DNA of 64,000 nucleotides from Bog-756 sp963696495 (GCA_963696495.1 CAVOKJ010000002.1:372001-436000), one strand, 5' to 3'. Positions 1 to 8,371 are shown, counted from the first letter of the stretch. The notes: generated from the letters alone by a model not told the origin. Numbers and translations are program-made.

Positions 1-1074
1 GACCGGGCTGCGCCGACCCACCACCCAGCACCGGCCCGAGTCGAGCCGGAGCCGGACCTCGCCGGTCACGTGGCGCTGGGACTCGAGGAAGAACGCGTCG
101 AGCGCCTGCTTGAGCGGCGAGAACCACAGCCCGTCGTAGACGAGCTCCGACCACCGGGGCTCGAGCCGCAGCTTCTCGTGGTGGAGGTCCCGCTCGAGTG
201 TCAGGTCCTCGAGGTCGGCGTGGGCCAGCAGCAGCGCCAGCGCGCCGGGGCACTCGTAGGCCTCCCGGCTCTTGATGCCGACCCGGCGGTTCTCCACCAT
301 GTCGAGCCGGCCGTACCCGTAGGAGCCGACCACCCGGTTCAGCTCGGCGATCAGGGGCTCGGGCGACAGGGCGCGGCCGTCGATCGACACCGGGACACCG
401 GACTCGAAGCCGATGACCACCTCGGTCGGCTCGGTGGCCGTCGGCCGGGTCATCGTGTAGACGTCCTCGGGCGGCCGGTTCCACGGATCCTCGATGATCC
501 CGCACTCGATGGCGCGGCCCCACAGGTTCTCGTCGATCGAGTAGGGCTTCTCCTTGGTGACCGAGAGGGGGATCTCCCACTTGGCGGCGTACTCGATGGA
601 GTCGTCGCGCGACAGCCCCCACAGACGGGCCGGCGCCATCACCTCGAGGTCGGGGGCCAGGGCCCGGGTGCCGACCTCGAAGCGGACCTGGTCGTTCCCC
701 TTGCCGGTGCAGCCGTGGGCCACGGCGTGGGCCCCGTGCCTCCTCGCCTCGGCCACCAGGTGCTTCACGATCACCGGTCGGGACAGCGCCGACACGAGGG
801 GGTACTTCCCCTCGTAGCGGGCGTTGGCCATCAGCGCCGGTACGCAGAAGTCCTCGGCCATCTCGGCGCGGGCGTCGACCACGGTCGCCTCGATGGCGCC
901 GGCGGCGAGGGCCCGGTTGCGGATGGCGTCCCAGTCCTCACCACCGTTCTCGGAGTCCTGGCCGACGTCGACGGCGACGGCGATGACCTCCACTCCCCTG
1001 TTCTCCATCAACCACCGCACGGCGACAGATGTGTCCAGTCCGCCGCTGTAGGCCAGTACCACCCGTTTGCTCAT
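1..1074 (-). CDS. argG: Argininosuccinate synthase, C-terminus cut by window edge
   Basis: Joins citrulline and aspartate using ATP to give argininosuccinate, the seventh arginine step; cytosolic. The protein opens with MSKRVVLAYSGGLDTSVAV, which holds the ATP-pyrophosphatase P-loop SGGLDTS of the family. Later GCTGKGNDQVRFE and the region around SREAYECPGA are also typical. 358 codons are visible of the usual 400 or so, so about 40 C-terminal residues lie beyond base 1. The ATG overlaps the argR stop as ATGA, so translation is probably coupled. Last visible gene of the argCJBDFRG run; argH would be expected next. Identification is secure. Confidence 0.97.
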   Translation of the reverse strand, partial: MSKRVVLAYSGGLDTSVAVRWLMENRGVEVIAVAVDVGQDSENGGEDWDAIRNRALAAGAIEATVVDARAEMAEDFCVPALMANARYEGKYPLVSALSRPVIVKHLVAEARRHGAHAVAHGCTGKGNDQVRFEVGTRALAPDLEVMAPARLWGLSRDDSIEYAAKWEIPLSVTKEKPYSIDENLWGRAIECGIIEDPWNRPPEDVYTMTRPTATEPTEVVIGFESGVPVSIDGRALSPEPLIAELNRVVGSYGYGRLDMVENRRVGIKSREAYECPGALALLLAHADLEDLTLERDLHHEKLRLEPRWSELVYDGLWFSPLKQALDAFFLESQRHVTGEVRLRLDSGRCWVVGRRSPV

Positions 1075-1706
1075 GTTCGACCCCTTGTCCGTGTCGTCTT
1101 CTTCGATTGTCCGGTTTGGTCGCCGGCCGGCCCTTCGGAGCGGCCATTCCGGGTGGCCGCCGCCGCCGACCCGGCGGCCGGCTCCGTTGTCGGCACCTGA
1201 TCCGCTCCCGGCGTCGGCGCCGTGGCGCCCCGCCACCTCGGCTCGAGACCGGCCACCGCGGCCAGCCGGTCGGCGACCGCAGCTCCGCCGGACGGGTCCG
1301 AGGCCACCACCAGGACGGTGTCGTCGCCGGCCACCGTTCCGATGACGCCGGGGAACCCGCTCCGGTCCAGGGCGGATCCGACGACGTGGGCCGAGCCCGG
1401 TGGTGTCCGCAGGACGACCAGATTGCCCGAATGGTCGGCCTCGACGACCCACTCGCCCAGCACCCGGCGCAGGTGGTCCTCGGGGGCGACCTGCTGGGAG
1501 GGGAGCTCCGGCAGGGCGTAGGCGGTCTCCCCGCCGGGGAGACGGACCTTCAGCGCTCCGAGCTCCTCGAGGTCGCGCGACACCGTGGTCTGCGTGGCCT
1601 CGATGCCCTCCCCGGCCAGCAGCTCGACCAGATGGGTCTGGCTGCCCACCGCCTTCGTCTCCAGCAATTTGGTGATGCGGTGCTGGCGCTGGTGCTTGGT
1701 GGTCAT
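1071..1706 (-). CDS. argR: Arginine repressor ArgR
   Basis: Hexameric arginine-dependent repressor of the arginine genes. The N-terminal winged helix-turn-helix covers about residues 8-70 with the recognition segment TQTTVSRDLEELG; the arginine-binding oligomerisation domain follows to about residue 155, with GTVAGDDTVLVV. At 211 aa it is about 45 residues longer than usual: the tail is disordered, rich in Pro, Ala, Thr and then basic. It sits between argF and argG with ATGA overlaps on both sides. Its probable targets are the paired ARG boxes upstream of argC at 7407-7442. Confidence 0.95.
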   Translation of the reverse strand: MTTKHQRQHRITKLLETKAVGSQTHLVELLAGEGIEATQTTVSRDLEELGALKVRLPGGETAYALPELPSQQVAPEDHLRRVLGEWVVEADHSGNLVVLRTPPGSAHVVGSALDRSGFPGVIGTVAGDDTVLVVASDPSGGAAVADRLAAVAGLEPRWRGATAPTPGADQVPTTEPAAGSAAAATRNGRSEGPAGDQTGQSKKTTRTRGRT

Positions 1707-2755
1707 CGGGGACCCCCCCGTTCCGGCAACCGGTCCACACCCCGGACCCAGGCCAGCAGTCCACGCATGGCGTGCAGCCGGTTGGCCGCCTGCCGCCAGA
1801 CGACGCTGCGGGGCCCATCGACCACGGCGGCGCTGATCTCCTCACCCCGGTGGGCGGGCAGGCAGTGGAGCACGACCGCGTGGTCCGCCGCCCCGGTGAG
1901 GAGGGAGTCGTCCACCATGAACCCGGCGAACGCCCGGAGGCGGGCCTCGGCCTCGGTCTCCTGGCCCATCGACGTCCACACGTCGGCGTACACGGCGTCG
2001 GCGCCGGCCACCGCCTCGTGCGGGTCGGTGGTCACGGTCAGGCGACCTCCGAACGACTCGACCAACGCCCGGTCGTCGGCTGAGGGCCCGTAGGCCGGCG
2101 GCGCCGCCACCCGCATGGCCATCCCCGCCATCGAGGTGATGACGGCCAGCGACCGCCAGACATTGTTGGCGTCACCGACGTAGGCGATGGTGCGCCCGGC
2201 CAGTGACTCCGCGCCGAACACCTGGCGGAGCGTCAGCAGGTCGGCCAGGGCCTGGCACGGATGGGCCCGATCCGAGAGCAGGTTGACCACCGGGACCGGC
2301 ACGCCGGCGTCGTCGAGGGCCGCCGCCATCCGCTCCAGCGAACCGTGGTCCACCACCCGGGCGCAGAGGACCGAGTGGTAGCACGCCAGCGTGCGGGCCA
2401 CGTCGGCCGCGGTCTCCCGCACGTCGAGGCCGACCTCGTGGCCCTGGATGTAGACCGGGTGTCCCCCGAGTGCCACCACCGCCATCTCCGAGCTGTTGCG
2501 GGTGCGGTTGGACGGCTTCTCGAAGAGCAGGGCCACACCCCGGCCGGCCAGGGCGGCCGGCAGGGCGCCCGGCTCCACCTCGGCCAGCGCCACCACCTCG
2601 GCCACCCCCCGGGGACCGAGGTCCTCGATGTCGAGGACGTGCCTCGTCCCCGGCCGACCCCGACCTGCGCCCGGAGTGGCCGCCGGGTCGGTGCTCGGCG
2701 CGTCGGTGCTCGGCGCGCCGACGACCGCTTCGTCAGGCATCGCTGCGTCAGGCAT
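1703..2755 (-). CDS. argF: Ornithine carbamoyltransferase
   Basis: Transfers the carbamoyl group from carbamoyl phosphate to ornithine, giving citrulline. Carbamoyl-phosphate loop is FEKPSNRTRNSSEMA, where most family members have S-T-R-T-R; the ornithine-side motif HCLPAHRGEE and DVWTSMGQE are clear. Three starts are possible: GTG at 2764, ATG at 2755 (chosen; 8-nt overlap with argD) and ATG at 2740. About 40 residues before the conserved core (starting near RHVLDIEDL) are low complexity and carry a duplicated APSTD unit. The argJ gene in the operon argues for plain ornithine rather than acetylornithine as substrate. Confidence 0.93.
   Translation of the reverse strand: MPDAAMPDEAVVGAPSTDAPSTDPAATPGAGRGRPGTRHVLDIEDLGPRGVAEVVALAEVEPGALPAALAGRGVALLFEKPSNRTRNSSEMAVVALGGHPVYIQGHEVGLDVRETAADVARTLACYHSVLCARVVDHGSLERMAAALDDAGVPVPVVNLLSDRAHPCQALADLLTLRQVFGAESLAGRTIAYVGDANNVWRSLAVITSMAGMAMRVAAPPAYGPSADDRALVESFGGRLTVTTDPHEAVAGADAVYADVWTSMGQETEAEARLRAFAGFMVDDSLLTGAADHAVVLHCLPAHRGEEISAAVVDGPRSVVWRQAANRLHAMRGLLAWVRGVDRLPERGGPR
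2687..2716. repeat. Two 15-bp tandem repeats in the argF 5' end
   Basis: The unit gtcggtgctcggcgc occurs at 2687-2701 and 2702-2716, in frame, and encodes the repeated APSTD in the N-terminal tail of ArgF. Confidence 0.9.
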
Positions 2756-4076
2756 TCGCCCCACCCCCCACCCGGCCGGCCATCAGACGGCCCAACACGT
2801 CGCCCACCGTGCTGAGGGCCCGGTCGATCTCGGCATCCGAGACGAGGAGGGAGGGGGCGAACCGCAGGACGTCGGGACGCGGGGCATTGACGACCAGCCC
2901 CGCCTCGAGGGACTCCCGACAGGCCGAGACGGCGATCTCGTCGGTGAGGACGGCCGCCAACAGGAGCCCCTCACCCCGCACCGACGCCACACCCGGCAGC
3001 TGCTCCAGTCCGGTCCGCAACCTCTGCCCGGACCGTCGTGCCCGCGCCGGGGCATCCTCTTGCTCCATCACGGCCAGCGTGGCCCTCGCCGCCGACATGG
3101 CCAGCGGCTGTCCCCCAAAGGTGCTGCCGTGGTCACCGGGCACGAACGCCGCGGCCACCTCGGCGCGCGCCCAGCACGCCCCGACCGGCATCCCGTTGCC
3201 GAGGGCCTTGGCCAGGGTCACGATGTCCGGCTCCACCCCCAGGTGCTGGAACCCGAACCACCGTCCGGTGCGGGCCAGGCCGGTCTGGACCTCGTCCACC
3301 ACGAGGAGGATGTTCCGGTCCGTGCACAGCTGGCGCAGCCCGACCAGGTAGTCCGAGGACGGCACGACCACGCCGGCCTCGCCCATGATCGGCTCCACGA
3401 GCACCGCGGCCACCCGGCTGGGGTCGCAGGCCGCGGCCATGGCCGCGAGATCGTCGAACGGCACGTGGTCGAAGCCGTCGGGGAGGGGGAGGAACGGTGC
3501 CTGCTTCTCCGGTTGGCCGGTGGCGCTGAGCGTGGCCAGGGTCCGACCGTGGAAGGCATCCCAGGTGCTGACCACGGCGAACCGGCCGGGACCGGCCCAC
3601 CGGCGGGCCAGTTTGATCGCACACTCGTTGGCCTCGGCCCCCGAGTTGGCGAAGAAGACCTGTCCCCCGGCCCGCTGGCTCCCCCCACCGATCAGCCGGT
3701 CGAGCGTGACCGCCACCTCGGGCCCCACCGTGTTCCCGAAGAGGTTCGAGACGTGGCTGAGGGTGTGCGCCTGCTCGGCGATGGCCTCGGCCACCACCGG
3801 GTGGGCGTGCCCCAACGAGGTCACCGCCAGGCCCGAGAGGAAGTCGAGATAGGCCTGGCCGGCATCGTCGAACAGGGTGCTCCCCTCGCCCCGGACGAAC
3901 GTGACCGGCGGCTCGGCGTAGTTGTGCATGAGGGCGGAGCGATCGACCGGGGGCGCGGCCACGCCGGTGGCACTGGTCGGGTCGCTCAGATCCTTCGGGT
4001 CGCCCGGATCCTTCAGGTCGTTCGGGTCGTTCGGGTCGCTCGGGTCGCTCGGGTCGCTCGGGTCGGTCACGGTCAT
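2748..4076 (-). CDS. argD: Acetylornithine aminotransferase
   Basis: PLP enzyme that converts N-acetylglutamate semialdehyde to N-acetylornithine with glutamate as amino donor; class III aminotransferase fold. The cofactor region shows LLVVDEVQTGLARTGRW and the PLP lysine lies in TLAKALGNGMP; FFANSGAEANE is the phosphate-binding loop. The ATG at 4076 overlaps the argB stop as ATGA. The first 35 residues or so are an unusual run of Asp-Pro-Ser/Asn/Lys triplets made by 9-bp repeats; the aminotransferase core begins near the LMHNYAEPPVTFVRGEG segment. 442 aa against about 400 usually, the excess being this tail. Confidence 0.95.
   Translation of the reverse strand: MTVTDPSDPSDPSDPNDPNDLKDPGDPKDLSDPTSATGVAAPPVDRSALMHNYAEPPVTFVRGEGSTLFDDAGQAYLDFLSGLAVTSLGHAHPVVAEAIAEQAHTLSHVSNLFGNTVGPEVAVTLDRLIGGGSQRAGGQVFFANSGAEANECAIKLARRWAGPGRFAVVSTWDAFHGRTLATLSATGQPEKQAPFLPLPDGFDHVPFDDLAAMAAACDPSRVAAVLVEPIMGEAGVVVPSSDYLVGLRQLCTDRNILLVVDEVQTGLARTGRWFGFQHLGVEPDIVTLAKALGNGMPVGACWARAEVAAAFVPGDHGSTFGGQPLAMSAARATLAVMEQEDAPARARRSGQRLRTGLEQLPGVASVRGEGLLLAAVLTDEIAVSACRESLEAGLVVNAPRPDVLRFAPSLLVSDAEIDRALSTVGDVLGRLMAGRVGGGANA
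3976..4065. repeat. Ten 9-bp repeats coding the ArgD N-terminal Asp-Pro tail
   Basis: Consensus ttcgggtcg/ctcgggtcg on the plus strand. The five units at 4021-4065 are nearly identical; the five at 3976-4020 are degenerate. Each unit encodes one D-P-x step in ArgD. Confidence 0.92.
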
Positions 4077-5053
4077 CCGTCCGACCCCCCGGCTGGTCGT
4101 CCGGCCATCGAGTCGTCCAGCCCGACCATGGTCCCGACACCCTGGTCGGTGAAGACCTCGAGCAGCAGGGCGTGGGGGGTCCGCCCGTCGAGGATGTGGG
4201 CGCGGCGCACCCCGGTGCGGACGGCGCGGGCGCACGCCTCCACCTTCGGGATCATCCCCCCGGCGGCGGCCCCCGACTCCACCATCCGGTCGAGATCGTC
4301 GGCCGTGGCCCAGTGGATCAGGGTCGACGGGTCGTCGGGCACCGTGCGCAGGCCGGACACGTCGGTGAGGAACACCAGCTTCTCCGCCTCGAGCGCCGAC
4401 GCCAGCGCACCGGCCGCCGTGTCGGCATTGATGTTGAAGGCCTGGCCGGAATCGTCGGTGCCGATCGTCGCCACGACGGGGATGAGACCCTGGGCCAGCA
4501 GCTGGTGGACGATCACCGGGTCCACGTGCACGACGTCGCCCACATAGCCGAGCGCCTCCGACCGCGCCGCGGCGGTGATCAGATTGGCGTCCTCCCCCGA
4601 CAACCCGACGGCCAGGGCCCCGTGCACGTTGATGGAGCTGACGATGTCGCGGTTCACCTTGCCCACCAGGACCATCCGGACCAGGTCGATGGTGTCGGCG
4701 TCGGTCACCCGGAAGCCGCCCCGGAACTCGACCTTTTTGCCCACCCGGGTCATCAGCTCGCCGATCTGGGGCCCGCCCCCGTGGACGACCACCGGCAGCA
4801 TGCCCACCGAGCGCATCAGCACGATGTCCTCGGCGAAGGAGGCCAACGCGTCGGCTTCGTCGACGGTGGGCTCCCCGGGCTTCGGACTGAGCACGTTGCC
4901 CCCGTACTTGACGACCACCACCTTGCCCAGGAAGCGGCGGATGTAGGGGAGCGACTCGACCAGCACCGACGCCTTGTCGCCGGGAGGCAGGCTCGCACCG
5001 TCACCGGAAGACCGGCTCTCGCCGGAGCGCCCGTCCGAGGAGACGGGGGTCAT
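4073..5053 (-). CDS. argB: Acetylglutamate kinase
   Basis: Phosphorylates N-acetylglutamate, usually the arginine-inhibited step in organisms with the ArgJ cycle. Amino-acid kinase fold: KVVVVKYGGNVL at the phosphate site, VVHGGGPQIG for the substrate, and GGMIPKVEACARAV near the C-terminus. The ATG at 5053 overlaps the argJ stop as ATGA. The predicted 326 aa includes about 30 disordered residues before the kinase core (SSDGRSGESRSS...). An N-terminal helix before the core is a feature of arginine-sensitive forms, so feedback inhibition is likely but not shown. Confidence 0.95.
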   Translation of the reverse strand: MTPVSSDGRSGESRSSGDGASLPPGDKASVLVESLPYIRRFLGKVVVVKYGGNVLSPKPGEPTVDEADALASFAEDIVLMRSVGMLPVVVHGGGPQIGELMTRVGKKVEFRGGFRVTDADTIDLVRMVLVGKVNRDIVSSINVHGALAVGLSGEDANLITAAARSEALGYVGDVVHVDPVIVHQLLAQGLIPVVATIGTDDSGQAFNINADTAAGALASALEAEKLVFLTDVSGLRTVPDDPSTLIHWATADDLDRMVESGAAAGGMIPKVEACARAVRTGVRRAHILDGRTPHALLLEVFTDQGVGTMVGLDDSMAGRPAGGSDG

Positions 5054-6219
5054 GACGTCGTCCGGTTCTCGTCGATGTAGCCGTACCCCAGGTCGACCCC
5101 CATGACGACGGCATTGCCGTCGGCCAGTCCGAGCTGGCAGTGGATGTCGATCGAGGGCCCCGCCATGTGGCGGGCGAGGGCGGACGCGTCGTGGGCGGCG
5201 GCGATGCCGTCGCGGCACACGGTGACCCCGCCGTAGGCGATGGAGAGCCGGTCCATGTCGAAGTCGACCCCGGCCGACCCCAGGTCGCTCGCCAGCCGGC
5301 CCCAGTAGGGATCCTCACCGTTGAGCGAGCATTTGACGAGCAGCGAGTCCGCCACCTTGCGGGCGGCCCGGTGGGCCTCGCCGTCCGTGCGGGCCCCGGT
5401 CACCCGGACGTGGACGATCTTGGTGGCGCCCTCCGCATCCGCCACCAACTGGGCGGCCAGTCCGGCACACGCCTCGGTGACGGCATCGACCACCACGTTG
5501 GGATCGGCCGGTCCGGCTCGCCCCGACGCCATGAGGACCACCGTGTCGTTGGTCGAGGTGCAGCCGTCGACGGTCATCGAGTTGAAGGAGTCCCGGACGG
5601 CGATCCGGAGGAGATCGGCCAGCGGACCGGGCTCGATGGCGGCGTCGGTGGTGAGGAAGGCCAGCATGGTGGCCATGTTCGGTGCCAGCATGCCGGCCCC
5701 TTTGGCCATGCCGGCGACGATGAACGGAGGGTTCTCGACCAGTACCTCCTTCCGCCCAGAGTCCGTGGTGAGGATGCCGGCGGCCGCGTCGGCGGCCGCC
5801 TCGCCGGTGGCGGCCCGCCGGGCCATCAGTTCGGGGATCCCCCTCGTGATGGGATCCATCGGGAGCGGGATGCCGATCAGTCCGGTGGAGCAGACCAGCA
5901 CCTGTTCGACCGGCACGCCCAGCTCCCGGGAGACCAGCGCGCACATCTCCTCGGCATCGGCCCTGCCCCGGGGTCCGGTGGCCGCATTGGCGTTGCCGCT
6001 GCTGACGAGGATGGCCGACGCCCATCCACCGCTGGCGGCGAGATGGTCCCGGCTGACCTGGACCGGTGCCGCAGCGGCCAGGTTCGACGTGAAGGTGGCG
6101 GCGGCCGGAACGGCGACGCCGTCCTCGGTGGCGACCAGGGCCAGATCGAGGGCGCCCGGCGCCTTGATCCCCGAAGCCAGGCCGGATGCGACGAATCCTC
6201 CCGGTGTGGTGATGCTCAT
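5050..6219 (-). CDS. argJ: Bifunctional ornithine acetyltransferase / N-acetylglutamate synthase
   Basis: Moves the acetyl group from N-acetylornithine to glutamate, closing the acetyl cycle; many members also use acetyl-CoA. It is made as a precursor that cuts itself at an Ala-Thr bond, and here the site is clear in APNMATMLAFLTTDA, the Thr being the nucleophile of the beta chain. The substrate-side segment NSMTVDGCTSTNDT is also present. The ATG at 6219 overlaps the argC stop as ATGA. 389 aa, normal length. No separate argA or argE is seen nearby, which fits a cyclic pathway. Confidence 0.96.
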   Translation of the reverse strand: MSITTPGGFVASGLASGIKAPGALDLALVATEDGVAVPAAATFTSNLAAAAPVQVSRDHLAASGGWASAILVSSGNANAATGPRGRADAEEMCALVSRELGVPVEQVLVCSTGLIGIPLPMDPITRGIPELMARRAATGEAAADAAAGILTTDSGRKEVLVENPPFIVAGMAKGAGMLAPNMATMLAFLTTDAAIEPGPLADLLRIAVRDSFNSMTVDGCTSTNDTVVLMASGRAGPADPNVVVDAVTEACAGLAAQLVADAEGATKIVHVRVTGARTDGEAHRAARKVADSLLVKCSLNGEDPYWGRLASDLGSAGVDFDMDRLSIAYGGVTVCRDGIAAAHDASALARHMAGPSIDIHCQLGLADGNAVVMGVDLGYGYIDENRTTS

Positions 6220-7340
6220 GGGTAGGTTCCGGCCAAGGGGAGGCCGGTCCCCTCGGGCAGGTCGACGGCCAGGTTGGCGCACTGCACCGCTTGGCCGGCC
6301 GCCCCTTTGACCAGATTGTCGATGGCGGCGAAGGCGAGGACCCAACCGGTGCGCGGGTCCACCCGGGCCGACACGTGGGCGCAGTTCGACCCGCGGGTGG
6401 CCTTGGTCGACGGGGGGTCGTCGGTGACCACGACGAACGGCTCTGCGTCGTAGCGCCGGTGCAGGACCTCCATGGCGTCCTCGGTGGTGGGCAGGCCCGC
6501 CCCTGGAGGCGCGTAGCAGGTGGCCAGGATTCCCCGGGCCATCGGAGCGAGGTGCGGGGTGAAGAGCACCGGCATGCCGAGGCCCTGCTCCATCTCCGCG
6601 GTGTGGCGGTGGTCGAGGAGCCCGTAGGCGACGAAGTCCTCCGTGACCGAGCCGAAGTGGAGATGGTCCTTCGGTGCCCGCCCGGCACCCGACACGCCGC
6701 TGGCCGCATCCACGATGAGCGACGGTACCGGCTGGGATCGGTTGGCGGCGGAGGCCGGGTCGGCGGAGGCGGGGTTGGCGGCGGTGGCGGGGTCGGCGGA
6801 GGCGGGGTCGGCGCCGAGTCCGCCCACCGGGGGTGCCGCCACGATGCCCGCCTCGACCAGCGGGGTGAGCGCCAGCAGGGCCGCCGTCGGATAGCAACCC
6901 GGCGCGGCGATCAGTCGCGTCCCCCTCAGCCGCTCACGGTGCAGCTCGGGCAGCCCGTAGACGAACTGACTCAGGAGCTCCGGTGCCACGTGGGGCTCCC
7001 CGTACCAGATGGGATAGAGCGCAGGGTCCTCGAGGCGGAAGTCGGCGGCGAGATCGATGAGTGCACCGACCGCCGGAATCAACTCGGGCACCAGGTGCTG
7101 CGACTGGCCGTGGGGCAGGGCCAGGAAGACGAGGTCGAGTCCGTCCAACTCGGACGCCTCCGTCGGCACGTAGGAGAGGCTCGGGTACGCGGCGGCCAAC
7201 GAGGGAGAGTGACCGGCCAGGGACTGGCCGACATGGGCACCGGCGGTCGCCACCACGACGTCGAGGTCGGGATGGCCGGCACAGAGGCGGAGGACCTCGA
7301 CACCTGCGTAGCCGGAGGCCCCGACGACACCGACCTTCAT
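6216..7340 (-). CDS. argC: N-acetyl-gamma-glutamyl-phosphate reductase
   Basis: NADPH-dependent reduction of N-acetylglutamyl phosphate to the semialdehyde. N-terminal Rossmann motif VGVVGASGYAG, catalytic Cys149 in APGCYPTAALL. An extra segment at about residues 174-204, built of Ala-Asp-Pro-Ala-Ser repeats, interrupts the catalytic domain before the SLIVDAASGVSGAG segment; it looks like a surface loop. First gene of the arg operon. The ATG at 7340 is chosen because the preceding DNA carries the promoter and ARG boxes; its ribosome binding site is weak (GGGG about 13 nt upstream). Confidence 0.95.
   Translation of the reverse strand: MKVGVVGASGYAGVEVLRLCAGHPDLDVVVATAGAHVGQSLAGHSPSLAAAYPSLSYVPTEASELDGLDLVFLALPHGQSQHLVPELIPAVGALIDLAADFRLEDPALYPIWYGEPHVAPELLSQFVYGLPELHRERLRGTRLIAAPGCYPTAALLALTPLVEAGIVAAPPVGGLGADPASADPATAANPASADPASAANRSQPVPSLIVDAASGVSGAGRAPKDHLHFGSVTEDFVAYGLLDHRHTAEMEQGLGMPVLFTPHLAPMARGILATCYAPPGAGLPTTEDAMEVLHRRYDAEPFVVVTDDPPSTKATRGSNCAHVSARVDPRTGWVLAFAAIDNLVKGAAGQAVQCANLAVDLPEGTGLPLAGTYP
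6741..6812. repeat. In-frame repeat coding an Ala-Asp-Pro-Ser loop in ArgC
   Basis: Imperfect copies of ggcggaggcggggtcggcg-like units encode alternating ADPAS/NPASA steps inside the catalytic domain of ArgC. Confidence 0.85.
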
Positions 7341-7406
7341 GGTCGGCCGACCCCGATCGGCTGAGCCGGATCGAGGAGGATGGCGGGGCAGGTCGCCGGG
7401 GTCATC

Positions 7407-7442
7407 CTGCAAGTATATGCGATTTTTCGCATGTTTATGCAA
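7407..7442 (-). promoter_or_regulatory. Tandem ARG boxes and promoter of the arg operon
   Basis: On the argC strand two 16-bp boxes are visible: TTGCATAAACATGCGA (7442 to 7427) and TCGCATATACTTGCAG (7422 to 7407), centres 20 bp apart. The first is close to the mycobacterial ARG operator TTGCATAACGATGCAA that I recall. A -10 like TATACT (7417-7412) lies inside the second box and a TTGCAT (7442-7437) could act as -35 with a 19-nt spacer, so bound ArgR would block RNA polymerase. The inner arms TGCGA/TCGCA also form an inverted repeat. Confidence 0.85.
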
Positions 7443-7757
7443 CTCCCGCCTCTCCCGCCACGGTGGCTGCCCGACGGCTGCCCGGCCGTCGGTGCGGCTA
7501 CCCGGCGGCCCGGCCGGTTGCGACGACACGAACGCGCGGTGCGACGAGGGCCGGACGGTTCCCCGACCCGCCGAGCGGTAGGTCCACCGAAACCCCTCCC
7601 GACCGGAAGGGGCGTTGCCCTACCGGGAAGGGGCGTTGCCCTACCGGAGGGTCCTGGCTAACTTGACCGGTGACGCCTGCAGCAGTTCCCGTCTCGCCGA
7701 TCGTAGGACATCAGGCAATCCGACCGGCCTCCCCAGTCTCCGACCCGGAGGTCAGCC
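7443..7757. other. Intergenic region between divergent argC and the 158-aa gene
   Basis: Beyond the ARG boxes this stretch shows no coding signal. It holds a 21-bp direct repeat (7603-7641) and a ribosome binding site GGAGGT just before the ATG at 7758. No clear -10/-35 pair for the plus-strand gene was recognised. Confidence 0.6.
7603..7641. repeat. Direct repeat of about 20 bp
   Basis: The sequence ccggaaggggcgttgccc (7603-7620) recurs as ccgggaaggggcgttgccc (7623-7641), each copy followed by taccgg. Function unknown; it lies in the probable 5' region of the 158-aa gene. Confidence 0.85.
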
Positions 7758-8234
7758 ATGCCCATTTCCGCTTCCGAGCCGGCTTCGCCAGCCGGAACTG
7801 AAGATTCGCCAGCCGGAACTGACAGAGCCCTCGATCCGACGTCACTCCCTGCGGGTGAAACCGTCCCCCTCCTGACCGGGGCGCTGTGCCGCGCCGTGCC
7901 CGAGTTCGTCACCAGGTTTCTCACGCTGGTCGACGGGTGCGGGGACGACCCGGGTGAACCGCTCGTCTTGATGGAGCTGGCCGATTTCGTCTCCGAGCAC
8001 CTGGACGCCATCCGCTCCGAGCGCTCCCTGCTCGTGCGGGCGCTCGCCACCGTCGAGGCTCATCTCGAGTCGATCTCTCACGATCCGATCGGGTGCGAGT
8101 TCGTCGCCTTCGCCTTCTTCGACAGCTTCACCCCTGAGGTACGGCAGCGCCTGGTGCACGAGGTCGGACCTCGTTCGCGGCGACTGATCGAGGCCCTCGA
8201 CCACCCGGACGCCGAGTGGGCGAGTGACTGGTAG
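7758..8234 (+). CDS. Unknown protein, 158 aa
   Basis: Not recognised. Start supported by GGAGGT eight nt before the ATG. The first 40 residues are low complexity and contain a duplicated SPAGT unit encoded by an exact 18-bp repeat; the rest (about 40-158) is predicted to be alpha-helical and acidic, with VVEF-like segments absent and motifs such as PEFVTRFLTLVDG, ELADFVSEHLDAI and FFDSFTPEVRQRLVHEVGPR. No signal peptide, membrane segment or metal motif. It is followed after 137 nt by the amine oxidase gene, which seems to have its own promoter, so a shared operon is doubtful. Confidence 0.7.
   Translation: MPISASEPASPAGTEDSPAGTDRALDPTSLPAGETVPLLTGALCRAVPEFVTRFLTLVDGCGDDPGEPLVLMELADFVSEHLDAIRSERSLLVRALATVEAHLESISHDPIGCEFVAFAFFDSFTPEVRQRLVHEVGPRSRRLIEALDHPDAEWASDW
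7784..7822. repeat. Exact 18-bp repeat in the 158-aa gene
   Basis: ttcgccagccggaactga at 7784-7801 and 7805-7822, three nt apart and in frame, gives the doubled SPAGT element. Confidence 0.92.
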
Positions 8235-8359
8235 GACGGAGCACGGCGCAGCAGGGGCGAGGAAGGGCCACGACATCAGCGGAAGGACGGAACCGTGCCG
8301 ACGGAACCGTCTGGGTGCCGTGCGACCCGAGATAGCCGGGAGCGGTGGATGGTCCCCGA

Positions 8360-8365
8360 TAGGGT
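8360..8365 (+). promoter_or_regulatory. -10 element TAGGGT, leaderless start of the amine oxidase gene
   Basis: TAGGGT ends 6 nt before the GTG at 8372, the spacing expected when transcription begins at the start codon. No Shine-Dalgarno sequence is present. Confidence 0.55.
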
Positions 8366-8371
8366 CAGCAC

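Noticed and set aside
6741..6812. An intein or second domain inside ArgC
   Set aside because: The insert is only about 30 low-complexity residues without any splicing or domain motif.
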